The position numbers and the translations under genes are program-made. 18,981 nt of DNA from the NCBI GenBank assembly GCA_002437815.1, contig DJRP01000032.1:183773-202753 (forward strand). Reading direction: 5' to 3'. This document shows positions 1-7,465 of the stretch, piece after piece. Position 1 is the stretch's first letter. Each line of letters begins with the position of its first letter. A model generated the notes under the pieces. That model saw only the letters and a list, made by a program, of their open reading frames with translations. It had not been told where the DNA came from and did not search any database. Source of the stretch: Collinsella sp. UBA6357. GTDB taxonomy: Bacteria; Actinomycetota; Coriobacteriia; Coriobacteriales; Coriobacteriaceae.

Positions 1-3000
1 CACGAGCTTGACCGACACGCGCGCGCCGGGGTTGGCGTTCTTAAGGTCGAAGATAAGCTCGGCCAGGTCCTCGATCGAATAGATATCGTGATGGGGCGGA
101 GGGCTGATCAGACCGATGCCGGGCGTGGACTGGCGCACCTCGGCGATCCAGGGATAGACCTTCTTGCCGGGCAGATGGCCACCTTCGCCGGGCTTGGCGC
201 CCTGAGCCATCTTGATCTGGATCTCGAAGGCACTCGCCAGATAGCGGCTCGTCACGCCAAAGCGGGCGCTTGCCACCTGTTTGATGGCCGAGTTCTTGGA
301 GTCGCCGTTGGCAAGCGGCGTCTCGCGGCGCGGGTCCTCGCCGCCCTCGCCGGAGTTGGAGCGTCCGTGCAGGCGGTTCATGGCGATGGCCATGCACTCG
401 TGCGCCTCTTGGCTGATGGAGCCATAGGACATGGCGCCGGTGTTGAAGCGCCGGACGATATTGAGCGCGGGCTCGACCTCGTCGAGCGGCACGGCGGTGC
501 GACCCGAGGCGTCGAAGTCGAGCAGGTCGCGCAGGCGCACGGCGCGGCCCTCGCGGTGCAGGCGCGCGCTGTATTGCTTGAAGGTGTCGTAGTCGTCCTC
601 GCGGCACGCGGTCTGCAGCAGATAGACGGTCTGCGGATCGATCAGATGGTCCTCGCCGCCGAGCGGGCGCCACTTGGTAAGGCCGAGGGTCGGCAGCTGC
701 GTAGGAGCCGGCGACTTGAGAATGGCGAGCGCGGCATCGTAGCGTTCATCCTGCTCGAGCTCGACATCGGCAACACCCATGCCGCCCACGCGGCTCACGG
801 TGCCGGCGAAGTACTCGTCCACGAAGTCCTCGGTAAAGCCCACGGCCTCGAAGATCTGAGCCGAGTGGTAGCTCTGCACCGTGGAGATACCCATCTTGGA
901 CATGATGGAGACGATACCGTCGGTTGCGGCCTTGTTGTAGTTGGCGACACCCTGCTCGGCCGTGACATCGAGATCGCCGCGGGCCGCCAGATCGGCAATC
1001 ACAGCGTGTGCGTTATAGGGATAGATGCCGCTGGCAGAGTAGCCCACAAGCGCCGCGAAGTCGTGCGGGGACACGGCGTCGCCGCATTCCACCACAATAT
1101 CGGCAAAGGTGCGCACGCCGGCGCGAATCAGATGGTTGTGCACGCAGCCCACGGCGAGCAGCGACGGCACGGGCACCTCGCCCTCCCCGGCACGATCCGA
1201 GAGCACCACGATGTTCACGCCGTTGCGCACGGCGTCCTCGACCTCTGCCGCAAGCTTGGCGAGCGCCCGTGCGAGCGCGCCCTTGCCGGCATCGCGGCGA
1301 TACACCGCGCGAAAGCGGTGGGTCTTGAAGCCGGTGCGGTCGATGGAGCAGATGCGGTTGAACTCGTCCTCGTTGAGCAGCGGGCGCTCCAGGCGCACCA
1401 GCTGGCAGGCCTGGCGCGAATCCTCGAGCAGGTTGCCATGGTTGCCCAGATACAACACAGTCGAGGTCACCATATGCTCGCGCAAGGCGTCGATCGGCGG
1501 GTTGGTGACCTGGGCGAACAGCTGGTAGAAGTAGTCGAAGAACGAGCGGGTCTTCTTGGACAGGCACGCCAGGGGCGCGTCGATGCCCATCGAGGCGAGC
1601 GGGGCCTTGCCAGCCTGGGCCATGGGTCGCACGACCTCGTCGATATCGTCCCAGTGGTAGCCGAGCTTGGCCATGCGCACGGTGGCCGGAACCTCGGCGT
1701 CCTCGGCGGGCGCCGGCTCGTCGGAACGATCGAGGTCGTCGACCGTGAGCGTCTCCTCGGCGATCCAGTCGCGATAGGGCTTCTCCTTGGCGTAGCGGGC
1801 ACGAAGCTCGTCGTTGTAGATCACACGGCCGCGGGCGAAATCGACCTCGAGCATCTGGCCGGGCCCCAAGCATCCCGAGGTCAGGATGTTCTCGGGTTTG
1901 ACCTCGATCGTGCCGACCTCCGAGGCAAGCATGAAGCGGCCGTCGCGCGTCACGTAGTAGCGGGCCGGACGCAGGCCGTTGCGGTCGAGCGCGGCGCCGA
2001 GCGTGCGGCCATCGGTAAAGGCGATCGCCGCCGGACCGTCCCAGGGCTCCATGAGCATGGACTGGTAGGCATCGTAGGCGCGGCGGTCCTCGGAGAGGCT
2101 GTCGTTATGGTCCCATGGCTCGGGCAGCAGCATAGAGGCGGCGCGCGTGAGGGGACGGCCGTTCATGACAAGGAACTCGAGCACGTTGTCGAGAATCGCG
2201 GAGTCGGAGCCCTCGCGGTTGATGATGGGCATCACACGCTCAAGGTCGTGCTGCAGCACGGGGCTGTACAGGTTGGGCTCGCGGGCGCGAATCCAGTTGA
2301 CGTTGCCCTTGAGGGTGTTGATCTCGCCGTTGTGGATGATGTAGCGGTTGGGGTGAGCACGCTCCCAGCTGGGCGTGGTGTTGGTCGAGTAACGGGAGTG
2401 TACGAGCGCCACGGCCGTCTTGACGGCGGCGTCGTTGAGGTCGATGAAGAAGCGGCGCATCTGCGTGGCCACGAGCATGCCCTTGTACACGATGGTGCGC
2501 GAGCTCATGGAGCACACGTAGAAGATCTTGTCGTTGAGCGCAAACTCGGCGTCGGCCTTCTTCTCGATGGTGCGGCGGCACACGTACAGGCGACGCTCGA
2601 AGGCATCGCCTGCCGGCGTGTCGTCCGGGCGGCCCAAAAATGCCTGCAGAATGGTAGGCATACAGGCGCGGGCCGTCTCACCCAGGTCATGCGGGTCGAC
2701 CGGCACCTCGCGCCAAAAGAGCAGCGGCACACCGGCCTCGGCGCAGCCTTCCTCAAAGACGCGGCGAGCGTCCTCTACGCCCTTGTCGTCTTGCGGAAAG
2801 AACAGCATGGCGACGCCGTAGTCGCCCTCCTCCGGCAGAATCTGCCCGCACTTCTGCGCCTCCTTGCGAAAGAAGTGGTGCGGAACCTGGAACAGGATGC
2901 CGGCGCCGTCGCCGGTGTTGCGCTCAAGGCCGGTGCCGCCTCGATGCTCGAGGTTCACCAAGATGGAAAGCGCGTCATCCAGAATCTGATGGTGACGCTC

Positions 3001-3096
3001 GCCGTTAATATCGGCCAGGGCGCCGATACCGCACGCGTCGTGGTCGAACTCCGGGCGGTAAAGGCCCTGCTGTCGGTGCATGGATGAAGCCTGCAT
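1..3096 (-). CDS. gltB: Glutamate synthase large subunit, N-terminal part (runs off the left edge)
   Basis: Makes glutamate from glutamine and 2-oxoglutarate in the cytoplasm; the amidotransferase half releases ammonia that is channelled to the FMN/Fe-S synthase half. The frame is open from the ATG at 3096 to base 1, giving 1032 codons. The N-terminus MQASSMHRQQG leads to DHDACGIG, where Cys22 is the expected N-terminal nucleophile of a class II (Ntn) glutamine amidotransferase after removal of a 21-residue propeptide. NLEHRGG and HSRYSTNT are further amidotransferase motifs. The last visible residues (SPPPHHDIYSIEDLAELIFD, then SVKLV) are the start of the FMN-binding synthase domain; the 3Fe-4S cysteines and C-terminal beta-helix lie outside the window. 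The start is supported by AGGGGAGG upstream. A second Met at codon 6 is possible but has no better ribosome site. Small subunit gltD is not in view. Confidence 0.96.
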   Translation of the reverse strand, partial: MQASSMHRQQGLYRPEFDHDACGIGALADINGERHHQILDDALSILVNLEHRGGTGLERNTGDGAGILFQVPHHFFRKEAQKCGQILPEEGDYGVAMLFFPQDDKGVEDARRVFEEGCAEAGVPLLFWREVPVDPHDLGETARACMPTILQAFLGRPDDTPAGDAFERRLYVCRRTIEKKADAEFALNDKIFYVCSMSSRTIVYKGMLVATQMRRFFIDLNDAAVKTAVALVHSRYSTNTTPSWERAHPNRYIIHNGEINTLKGNVNWIRAREPNLYSPVLQHDLERVMPIINREGSDSAILDNVLEFLVMNGRPLTRAASMLLPEPWDHNDSLSEDRRAYDAYQSMLMEPWDGPAAIAFTDGRTLGAALDRNGLRPARYYVTRDGRFMLASEVGTIEVKPENILTSGCLGPGQMLEVDFARGRVIYNDELRARYAKEKPYRDWIAEETLTVDDLDRSDEPAPAEDAEVPATVRMAKLGYHWDDIDEVVRPMAQAGKAPLASMGIDAPLACLSKKTRSFFDYFYQLFAQVTNPPIDALREHMVTSTVLYLGNHGNLLEDSRQACQLVRLERPLLNEDEFNRICSIDRTGFKTHRFRAVYRRDAGKGALARALAKLAAEVEDAVRNGVNIVVLSDRAGEGEVPVPSLLAVGCVHNHLIRAGVRTFADIVVECGDAVSPHDFAALVGYSASGIYPYNAHAVIADLAARGDLDVTAEQGVANYNKAATDGIVSIMSKMGISTVQSYHSAQIFEAVGFTEDFVDEYFAGTVSRVGGMGVADVELEQDERYDAALAILKSPAPTQLPTLGLTKWRPLGGEDHLIDPQTVYLLQTACREDDYDTFKQYSARLHREGRAVRLRDLLDFDASGRTAVPLDEVEPALNIVRRFNTGAMSYGSISQEAHECMAIAMNRLHGRSNSGEGGEDPRRETPLANGDSKNSAIKQVASARFGVTSRYLASAFEIQIKMAQGAKPGEGGHLPGKKVYPWIAEVRQSTPGIGLISPPPHHDIYSIEDLAELIFDLKNANPGARVSVKLV

Positions 3097-3100
3097 CGCG

Positions 3101-3148
3101 GTCCTCCCCTAGTAAGCAATCAGTATTGCCGCAACATATTAGGAGGAC
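3101..3148 (-). promoter_or_regulatory. Possible gltB leader hairpin that could cover the ribosome site
   Basis: GTCCTCC (3101-3107) and GGAGGAC (3142-3148) are perfect inverted copies. Between them GCAAT (3116-3120) and ATTGC (3125-3129) form an inner 5-bp stem with a CAGT loop. Read in the gltB direction, the 3' arm of the outer stem contains the GGAGG of the gltB ribosome-binding site, so folding would hide it. This is seen in the sequence; a regulatory role is inference and depends on transcription starting upstream of 3148. Confidence 0.3.
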
Positions 3149-3203
3149 GCCCATCGCGTAATGTTTCGCCCCTGTTTCGAAACACAAGCGAAACGCGAGC
3201 CTC

Positions 3204-3293
3204 AAATGGTCCCAAAGTGCCAGGGGAAAATGGACCACTCTGCGGCCGCAACGGAACAGTGGTCCATTTTCCCCTGGCACTTTGGGACCATTT
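3204..3293. repeat. Perfect 36-bp inverted repeat (hairpin) between gltB and the sulfotransferase gene
   Basis: The left arm at 3204-3239 (begins AAATGGTCCCAAAGTGCC) and the right arm at 3258-3293 are exact reverse complements over all 36 bases, separated by an 18-base GC-rich loop (3240-3257). A run of six T follows the right arm (3291-3296), so on the plus strand it resembles a terminator. It lies between two divergent genes, where a terminator for either gene is not expected. Its length and perfection suggest a mobile palindromic repeat (REP/MITE type). This element accounts for much of the 309-base region without a gene (3097-3405). Confidence 0.8.
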
Positions 3294-3353
3294 TTTGGGG
3301 GCGTGTTCAAAAAAAGCGATAGCCGGGTTGTGTAATTCCATATATTCATAGTC

Positions 3354-3383
3354 GGTTGGTAGGTTATACACTACCTAACAACC
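3354..3383 (+). promoter_or_regulatory. Palindromic operator-like site overlapping a likely -10 box upstream of the sulfotransferase gene
   Basis: GGTTGGTAGG (3354-3363) and CCTAACAACC (3374-3383) are inverted copies with a single mismatch, separated by ten bases. The spacer and its edge contain TATACA (3365-3370), a good -10 candidate; no convincing -35 hexamer was found at the right distance, which would fit an activator-dependent or repressor-controlled promoter. The site ends 22 bases before the start codon, so a bound dimeric regulator would block transcription. No regulator gene is in the window. Confidence 0.4.
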
Positions 3384-3405
3384 ATTCGACTCAAAGGAGC
3401 ACACC

Positions 3406-4926
3406 ATGGGCTATCCGAGCGTCCACCCCACCGGCGTCATCGTCTACGACAAGGACCGCGCCTACAACGGCTACACCATCTTTCCCACCCCCGGTGGAGC
3501 ACTGCTCATCGATATGAACGGCCGCGAGATCAACCGTTGGGCGGGCCTGGGCGGCTTTCCCAACAAGCTGCTGCCGGGCGGCCAGGTCTTTGGAACCTCG
3601 GGCGCCCGCGGAGGAGCGGCGGCCTACCAGGACCAGCTCGATCTGCTGCAGGTCGACTGGGACGGCAACATCGTCTGGAAGTGGGACCACACCGAGCTGG
3701 TGGCCGACGAGGACAAAGAACCGCAGTGGCAGGCCCGTCAGCACCACGACTACCAGCGCGAGGGCAACCCGGTTGGCTATTACGCTCCCGGTCTCGAGCC
3801 GAAGACCGATAGCGGCAACACCATCATCCTCACGCACGAGAACAGCTACCACCCCGAGATCAGCGACAAGCTTTTGATCGACGACAAAGTAATCGAGGTC
3901 ACCTGGAACGGCGAGATCGTCTGGGAGTGGCGCGCGAGCGAGCACTTCGAGGAGTTCGGCTTCGACGAGGCGGCCAAAAAGGCCCTCCACGACAACCCCT
4001 CCATGCGCGGCGAGGCCGGCGGCGACTGGCTCCACATCAACTGCGTCTCGGAGCTTGGTCCCAACAAGTGGTACGACCGCGGCGACGAGCGTTTCGCGCC
4101 CGAGAACCTCATCTTCGACTGCCGCAACGCCAACATCCTCGCCATCATCTCCAAAAAGACCGGCAAGATCGTCTGGAAGCTCGGCCCACGTTTCGACGGC
4201 AACGAGGCCGAGAAGAAGATCGGCTGGATCATCGGCCAGCATCACTTCCACATGATTCCCAAGGGCCTTCCCGGCGCGGGCGATTTGCTCGTCTTCGACA
4301 ACGGCGGCGCGGCGGGCTATGACGCCCCCAACGCCATGTCGCCCGACGGCACCAACGCCGTCCATCGCGACTATTCGCGCATCCTGCAGTTCAACCCCAT
4401 CACACTCGAGATCACCTGGCAGTACACCCCGCTTGAGGCCGGCTGGCTCCCGTTTGCCGACGGCAGCCGCTTCTACTCGCCGTTCATCAGCTCGGCACAG
4501 CGCCTGCCCAACGGCAACACCCTCATCACCGAGGGTTCCGACGGTCATCTGATCGAGGTCACGCCCGACCACGAAATCGTCTGGGAGTATCTGAGCCCCT
4601 ACTTCAAGGCACCGGCGCCCGGCTTTGCAAGCAACATGGTCTACCGTGCCTACCGCGCGCCCTACGAGTGGGTACCAGAGGTCGAGCACGCGCCCGAGGT
4701 CTCGATCGAACCCGTCGACAACGCGACGTTCCGCGTGCCGGGCGCCTCGAGCGAGAAGCTCAACGTGACGGTCGTCGATGGCGTCGACCCGTACCAGTCC
4801 GCGCTCACCGGTATGAACTCCGAGGACGAGGAATCGGATGAGGGACATGCGGATTTCTGCATGATGCGCCTCGATACGAGTGAACTCAAGGGAGCCCAGA
4901 ACAAGGGCCCCAAATTCGACCTCTAA
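3406..4926 (+). CDS. Arylsulfate sulfotransferase (ASST family), cytoplasmic form
   Basis: Predicted to move a sulfuryl group from an aryl sulfate ester to a phenolic acceptor without PAPS, as gut bacterial ASST enzymes do. The 506-residue protein shows a repeated beta-propeller strand: DGNIVWKW (87), NGEIVWEW (168), TGKIVWKL (252), LEITWQY (334) and DHEIVWEY (388). Candidate active-site residues are the conserved-looking His113/114 (RQHHDY), His144 (THENSYHP), His210 (GDWLHIN), His279-282 (GQHHFHMI) and Arg366 (SAQRLPNGNTLI); E. coli AssT uses several His and one Arg in this way, but exact equivalences need an alignment. There is no signal peptide, unlike periplasmic E. coli AssT. AAAGGAG lies 7 bases before the ATG. 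The gene stands alone, with a terminator behind it. Family assignment is firm; the substrate is unknown. Confidence 0.88.
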   Translation: MGYPSVHPTGVIVYDKDRAYNGYTIFPTPGGALLIDMNGREINRWAGLGGFPNKLLPGGQVFGTSGARGGAAAYQDQLDLLQVDWDGNIVWKWDHTELVADEDKEPQWQARQHHDYQREGNPVGYYAPGLEPKTDSGNTIILTHENSYHPEISDKLLIDDKVIEVTWNGEIVWEWRASEHFEEFGFDEAAKKALHDNPSMRGEAGGDWLHINCVSELGPNKWYDRGDERFAPENLIFDCRNANILAIISKKTGKIVWKLGPRFDGNEAEKKIGWIIGQHHFHMIPKGLPGAGDLLVFDNGGAAGYDAPNAMSPDGTNAVHRDYSRILQFNPITLEITWQYTPLEAGWLPFADGSRFYSPFISSAQRLPNGNTLITEGSDGHLIEVTPDHEIVWEYLSPYFKAPAPGFASNMVYRAYRAPYEWVPEVEHAPEVSIEPVDNATFRVPGASSEKLNVTVVDGVDPYQSALTGMNSEDEESDEGHADFCMMRLDTSELKGAQNKGPKFDL

Positions 4927-4971
4927 CACCCCACCGCCATCCAACGGGCCTCACAATACCCCATAGATCCA

Positions 4972-5020
4972 CCGGCGATCGAACCTGCCACCGCAGACGG
5001 GTTCGATCGCCGGCTTTTTC
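4972..5020 (+). terminator. Intrinsic terminator after the sulfotransferase gene
   Basis: CCGGCGATCGAACC (4972-4985) pairs perfectly with GGTTCGATCGCCGG (5000-5013), a 14-bp stem with a 14-base loop, followed at once by CTTTTTC. It sits 46 bases past the stop codon and separates this gene from gpmA. Confidence 0.9.
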
Positions 5021-5081
5021 ATCCGTCGGCACTTCCTCGGACTCGGAAGTTAGATTATTCAAACTATTTGGTTAGTTATGG

Positions 5082-5110
5082 TTAACTTTTCTGTATCAAA
5101 CGGGTATCCT
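5082..5110 (+). promoter_or_regulatory. Likely sigma-70-type promoter of gpmA
   Basis: TTAACT (5082-5087), a 17-base spacer and TATCCT (5105-5110) lie in a distinctly AT-rich patch 57 bases before the gpmA start. GGTTA occurs twice just upstream (5070-5074 and 5080-5084), ten bases apart, and ACTTCC/GGAAGT (5031-5036, 5045-5050) forms a short inverted repeat; these may be regulator sites but are weak evidence. Confidence 0.5.
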
Positions 5111-5166
5111 TGCGGCGATATCAAAGCAGCGGACATCGCGCCGCACAAACCCAAGGAGGAACCCGC

Positions 5167-5940
5167 ATGACACAGCAGGATAGTCGGCAGACGATGCAAC
5201 TCGTCCTCATCCGCCACGGTGAGTCGGAGTGGAACAAGCTCAACCTGTTCACCGGATGGACCGACGTCGACCTGACCGAGACGGGCAGGCAGGAGGCTGC
5301 CGCAGGCGGAAAGGCGCTCAAAGACGCGGGTTTCGATTTTGACATCTGCTACACCTCACGGCTCAAGCGCGCCATCCACACGCTCGATGTCGTCTTGGCG
5401 CAGATGGACCGCGAGTGGCTTCCCGTCATCAAGTCGTGGAAGCTCAACGAGCGCCACTACGGCGCGCTGCAGGGCCTCAACAAGGCCGATGCCGCCGCCG
5501 AGCACGGCGACGAGCAGGTGCTCATCTGGCGCCGCTCCTTCGATGTGCGCCCGCCGGCGCTCGAGCCAGGCGATAAGCGCGACTCGCATGCCCAGGAGCA
5601 GTACCGTGACGTCGCGCCCGACCGTCTGCCCTATGCGGAGTGCCTCGCGGATACGATTGAGCGCGCCTGGCCTTATTTCGAGGACGAGATCAGACCGCAG
5701 ATGCTCGCCGGCAAGCGCGTGCTGATCGCCGCGCACGGCAACTCGCTGCGCGCCCTTGTCATGAAGCTCGAGGGCCTCACGCCCGACGAGATCCTCAAGG
5801 TCAACATCCCCACCGGCGTTCCGCTCGTCTATACCCTCGACACCGATTTCAACGTCCTCGACAAGCGATACATCGGCGACCCCCAGACCATCGCCGCCAA
5901 GATCGATGCCGTCGCCAACCAGGGAAAAGCACGAAAGTAG
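5167..5940 (+). CDS. gpmA: 2,3-bisphosphoglycerate-dependent phosphoglycerate mutase
   Basis: Interconverts 3- and 2-phosphoglycerate in glycolysis, in the cytoplasm. The 257-residue product has the family signature LIRHGESEWN with phospho-acceptor His17, FTGWTDVDLTETG, the TSRLKRAI segment, the catalytic Glu95 in LNERHYGALQG and the second His190 in AAHGNSLRA. Length fits the usual size of about 250. The start at 5167 is chosen because AAGGAGGA precedes it by six bases; the frame is open further upstream to 5110 but that stretch has no ribosome site and overlaps the promoter. It is followed by the Nramp gene after 70 bases and may be co-transcribed with it. Confidence 0.97.
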   Translation: MTQQDSRQTMQLVLIRHGESEWNKLNLFTGWTDVDLTETGRQEAAAGGKALKDAGFDFDICYTSRLKRAIHTLDVVLAQMDREWLPVIKSWKLNERHYGALQGLNKADAAAEHGDEQVLIWRRSFDVRPPALEPGDKRDSHAQEQYRDVAPDRLPYAECLADTIERAWPYFEDEIRPQMLAGKRVLIAAHGNSLRALVMKLEGLTPDEILKVNIPTGVPLVYTLDTDFNVLDKRYIGDPQTIAAKIDAVANQGKARK

Positions 5941-5951
5941 CAAACGAACCC

Positions 5952-5989
5952 GCGCGATGCCGCCACACAACGTCCCGGCGGCATCGCGC
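5952..5989 (+). other. Strong hairpin between gpmA and the Nramp gene
   Basis: GCGCGATGCCGCC (5952-5964) pairs perfectly with GGCGGCATCGCGC (5977-5989) around a 12-base loop. No T run follows, so it is not a classical intrinsic terminator; it could act as a partial terminator or stabilise the gpmA message in a shared transcript. The ribosome site of the next gene begins ten bases later. Confidence 0.6.
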
Positions 5990-6010
5990 AGCACACACAG
6001 GAAGCCGACC

Positions 6011-7267
6011 ATGTTAAAAGCACTCCACAGACATTTTGGCGCCAAGCGCACCGGTGGCCACGGCGGCCTCGAGATCGCGCGTCACATCGGACCGGGACTC
6101 CTGGTGACCGTTGGGTTCATCGATCCGGGCAACTGGGCCTCCAACATGGCTGCGGGCTCGCAGTTCGGCTACGCGCTGCTATGGGTGGTCACGCTCTCCA
6201 CCGTCATGCTCATCGTGCTGCAACACAATGCGGCGCACCTGGGCATCGTGACGGGCACCTGCCTTGCCGAGGCCACGATGCACCATCTCCCCCGCGTGCC
6301 CGCACGCCTCACCCTCGGCAGCGCCTACCTTGCGACGATCGCCACCGCCATGGCCGAGGTCCTGGGAGGCGCCATCGCACTGCAGATGCTCCTGGGCCTG
6401 CCCATCAAACTCGGCTGCATCGTCGTGGCCACGGCATCGGCCGCGATGCTTGCAACGAGCTCCTACAAGCGCGTGGAGCGCTGGATCATCGCCTTCGTGG
6501 GTATCGTGGGCTTTTCGTTCTTGGCTGAGCTTGCCCTCGTCGACGTCAACTGGCCACAGGCAGCCATCGGTTGGGTCGCCCCCAGCATGCCGCATGGTTC
6601 GGCCGCGATTATCGTAAGCGTGTTAGGGGCGGTGGTCATGCCCCACAACCTCTTTTTGCACTCCGAGGTCATCCAATCCATGCATTTTGAGGAGCAGGGC
6701 GAGCATGTCATCGAGGAGCGCCTGCGCTACGAGCTTTTCGACACACTGCTCTCGATGGGCCTCGGCTGGGCGATCAACTCGGCGATGGTCATCTTGGCCG
6801 CGACCACGTTCTTCGCTCAGGGCACCGTCGTGAGCGATCTTGCCGTAGCCGCCGCGACGCTCTCCCCCATCTTGGGAGCCGCGAGCTCGACGATCTTCGC
6901 CGTGGCGCTGCTGTTCGCGGGACTCTCGAGCAGCATCACGGCCGCGATGGCGGCGGGCACGATCAGTGCGGGAATGTGGGACGAGGAGTACGACATCCAC
7001 GACCGTCATTCTTCCATCGGCGTGGCGGCCTGCCTTCTTGGCGCGGTGGCCGTCTGCCTGGTCATACGAGAGCCCTTCCAAGGGCTCATCTGGAGCCAGG
7101 CGCTGCTTTCGCTTCAGCTGCCCATCACGGTGTTCGTGCTCATCAGGCTCACGAGTTCGCCCCGCGTCATGGGCCGCTACGCCAACTCGCGACCGCTCAC
7201 GGTATTGCTCATGGCAATCGGCGTGGTCGTGACAGCGCTCGACATCATGCTGCTGGCGGGAGTGTAG
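6011..7267 (+). CDS. mntH: Nramp-family Mn2+/Fe2+ transporter
   Basis: Proton-coupled uptake of divalent metals across the cytoplasmic membrane. The 418-residue protein is hydrophobic with about 11 segments. The TM1 metal site is DPGN (Asp38, Asn41) in GFIDPGNWASNM, and the TM6 site is MPHN (Met210, His212) in GAVVMPHNLFLHSEV. The TM6 methionine is the residue that marks true Mn/Fe Nramps and is lost in Mg-transporting relatives, so Mn2+ or Fe2+ is the expected substrate. The start at 6011 (MLKALHRHFG) is preceded by AGGAAG; an open frame reaching back into gpmA to 5906 has no family similarity and is rejected. It converges with the ABC operon on the other strand. Confidence 0.93.
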   Translation: MLKALHRHFGAKRTGGHGGLEIARHIGPGLLVTVGFIDPGNWASNMAAGSQFGYALLWVVTLSTVMLIVLQHNAAHLGIVTGTCLAEATMHHLPRVPARLTLGSAYLATIATAMAEVLGGAIALQMLLGLPIKLGCIVVATASAAMLATSSYKRVERWIIAFVGIVGFSFLAELALVDVNWPQAAIGWVAPSMPHGSAAIIVSVLGAVVMPHNLFLHSEVIQSMHFEEQGEHVIEERLRYELFDTLLSMGLGWAINSAMVILAATTFFAQGTVVSDLAVAAATLSPILGAASSTIFAVALLFAGLSSSITAAMAAGTISAGMWDEEYDIHDRHSSIGVAACLLGAVAVCLVIREPFQGLIWSQALLSLQLPITVFVLIRLTSSPRVMGRYANSRPLTVLLMAIGVVVTALDIMLLAGV

Positions 7268-7344
7268 GGCCCCTCGCGACCTCGAGGCACATAATGACGA
7301 GCCAATGTAACGGATCCGGGGCGCCCCACCCGAGCCGGCGCAAA

Positions 7345-7413
7345 ACAAGGGTGTACACCACCGTCCAAAAACGTCGCGTTTCACCACGTTTGGACGCAGG
7401 TGTACACCCTTGT
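7345..7413. repeat. Imperfect palindromic element between convergent genes
   Basis: ACAAGGGTGTACACC (7345-7359) is exactly inverted at 7399-7413. Inside, GTCCAAA (7363-7369) pairs with TTTGGAC (7389-7395), so one long interrupted stem forms. It lies in the 198-base gap between the Nramp gene and the FecE-type ATPase, which point at each other, so it could serve both as a transcription barrier; there is no T run on either side. The architecture, with blocks of exact pairing broken by short mismatches, resembles a dispersed repeat. Confidence 0.65.
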
Positions 7414-7465
7414 CGCTTGAGATCGTTCGCCGTCTCCAACAGACCCTACGGAGCACGCGGCACTC

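Noticed and set aside
88..3087. 999-codon open frame on the plus strand opposite gltB
   Set aside because: It is the shadow of a strongly biased high-GC gene. The minus strand shows clear amidotransferase and synthase motifs, while this frame has no recognisable domain and no ribosome site.
3005..3371. Small minus-strand frames across the gltB upstream region
   Set aside because: They run through the 36-bp inverted repeat and overlap the gltB start in another frame; no ribosome site or family resemblance.
3391..4944. 517-codon frame opposite the sulfotransferase gene
   Set aside because: Antisense shadow rich in Val/Asp/Gly; no domain seen, and the plus strand has propeller repeats and a good ribosome site.
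5110..5166. N-terminal extension of gpmA from an upstream start
   Set aside because: The family starts near MTQQDSRQTMQLVLIRHG, a strong ribosome site precedes 5167, and the extension overlaps the likely promoter.
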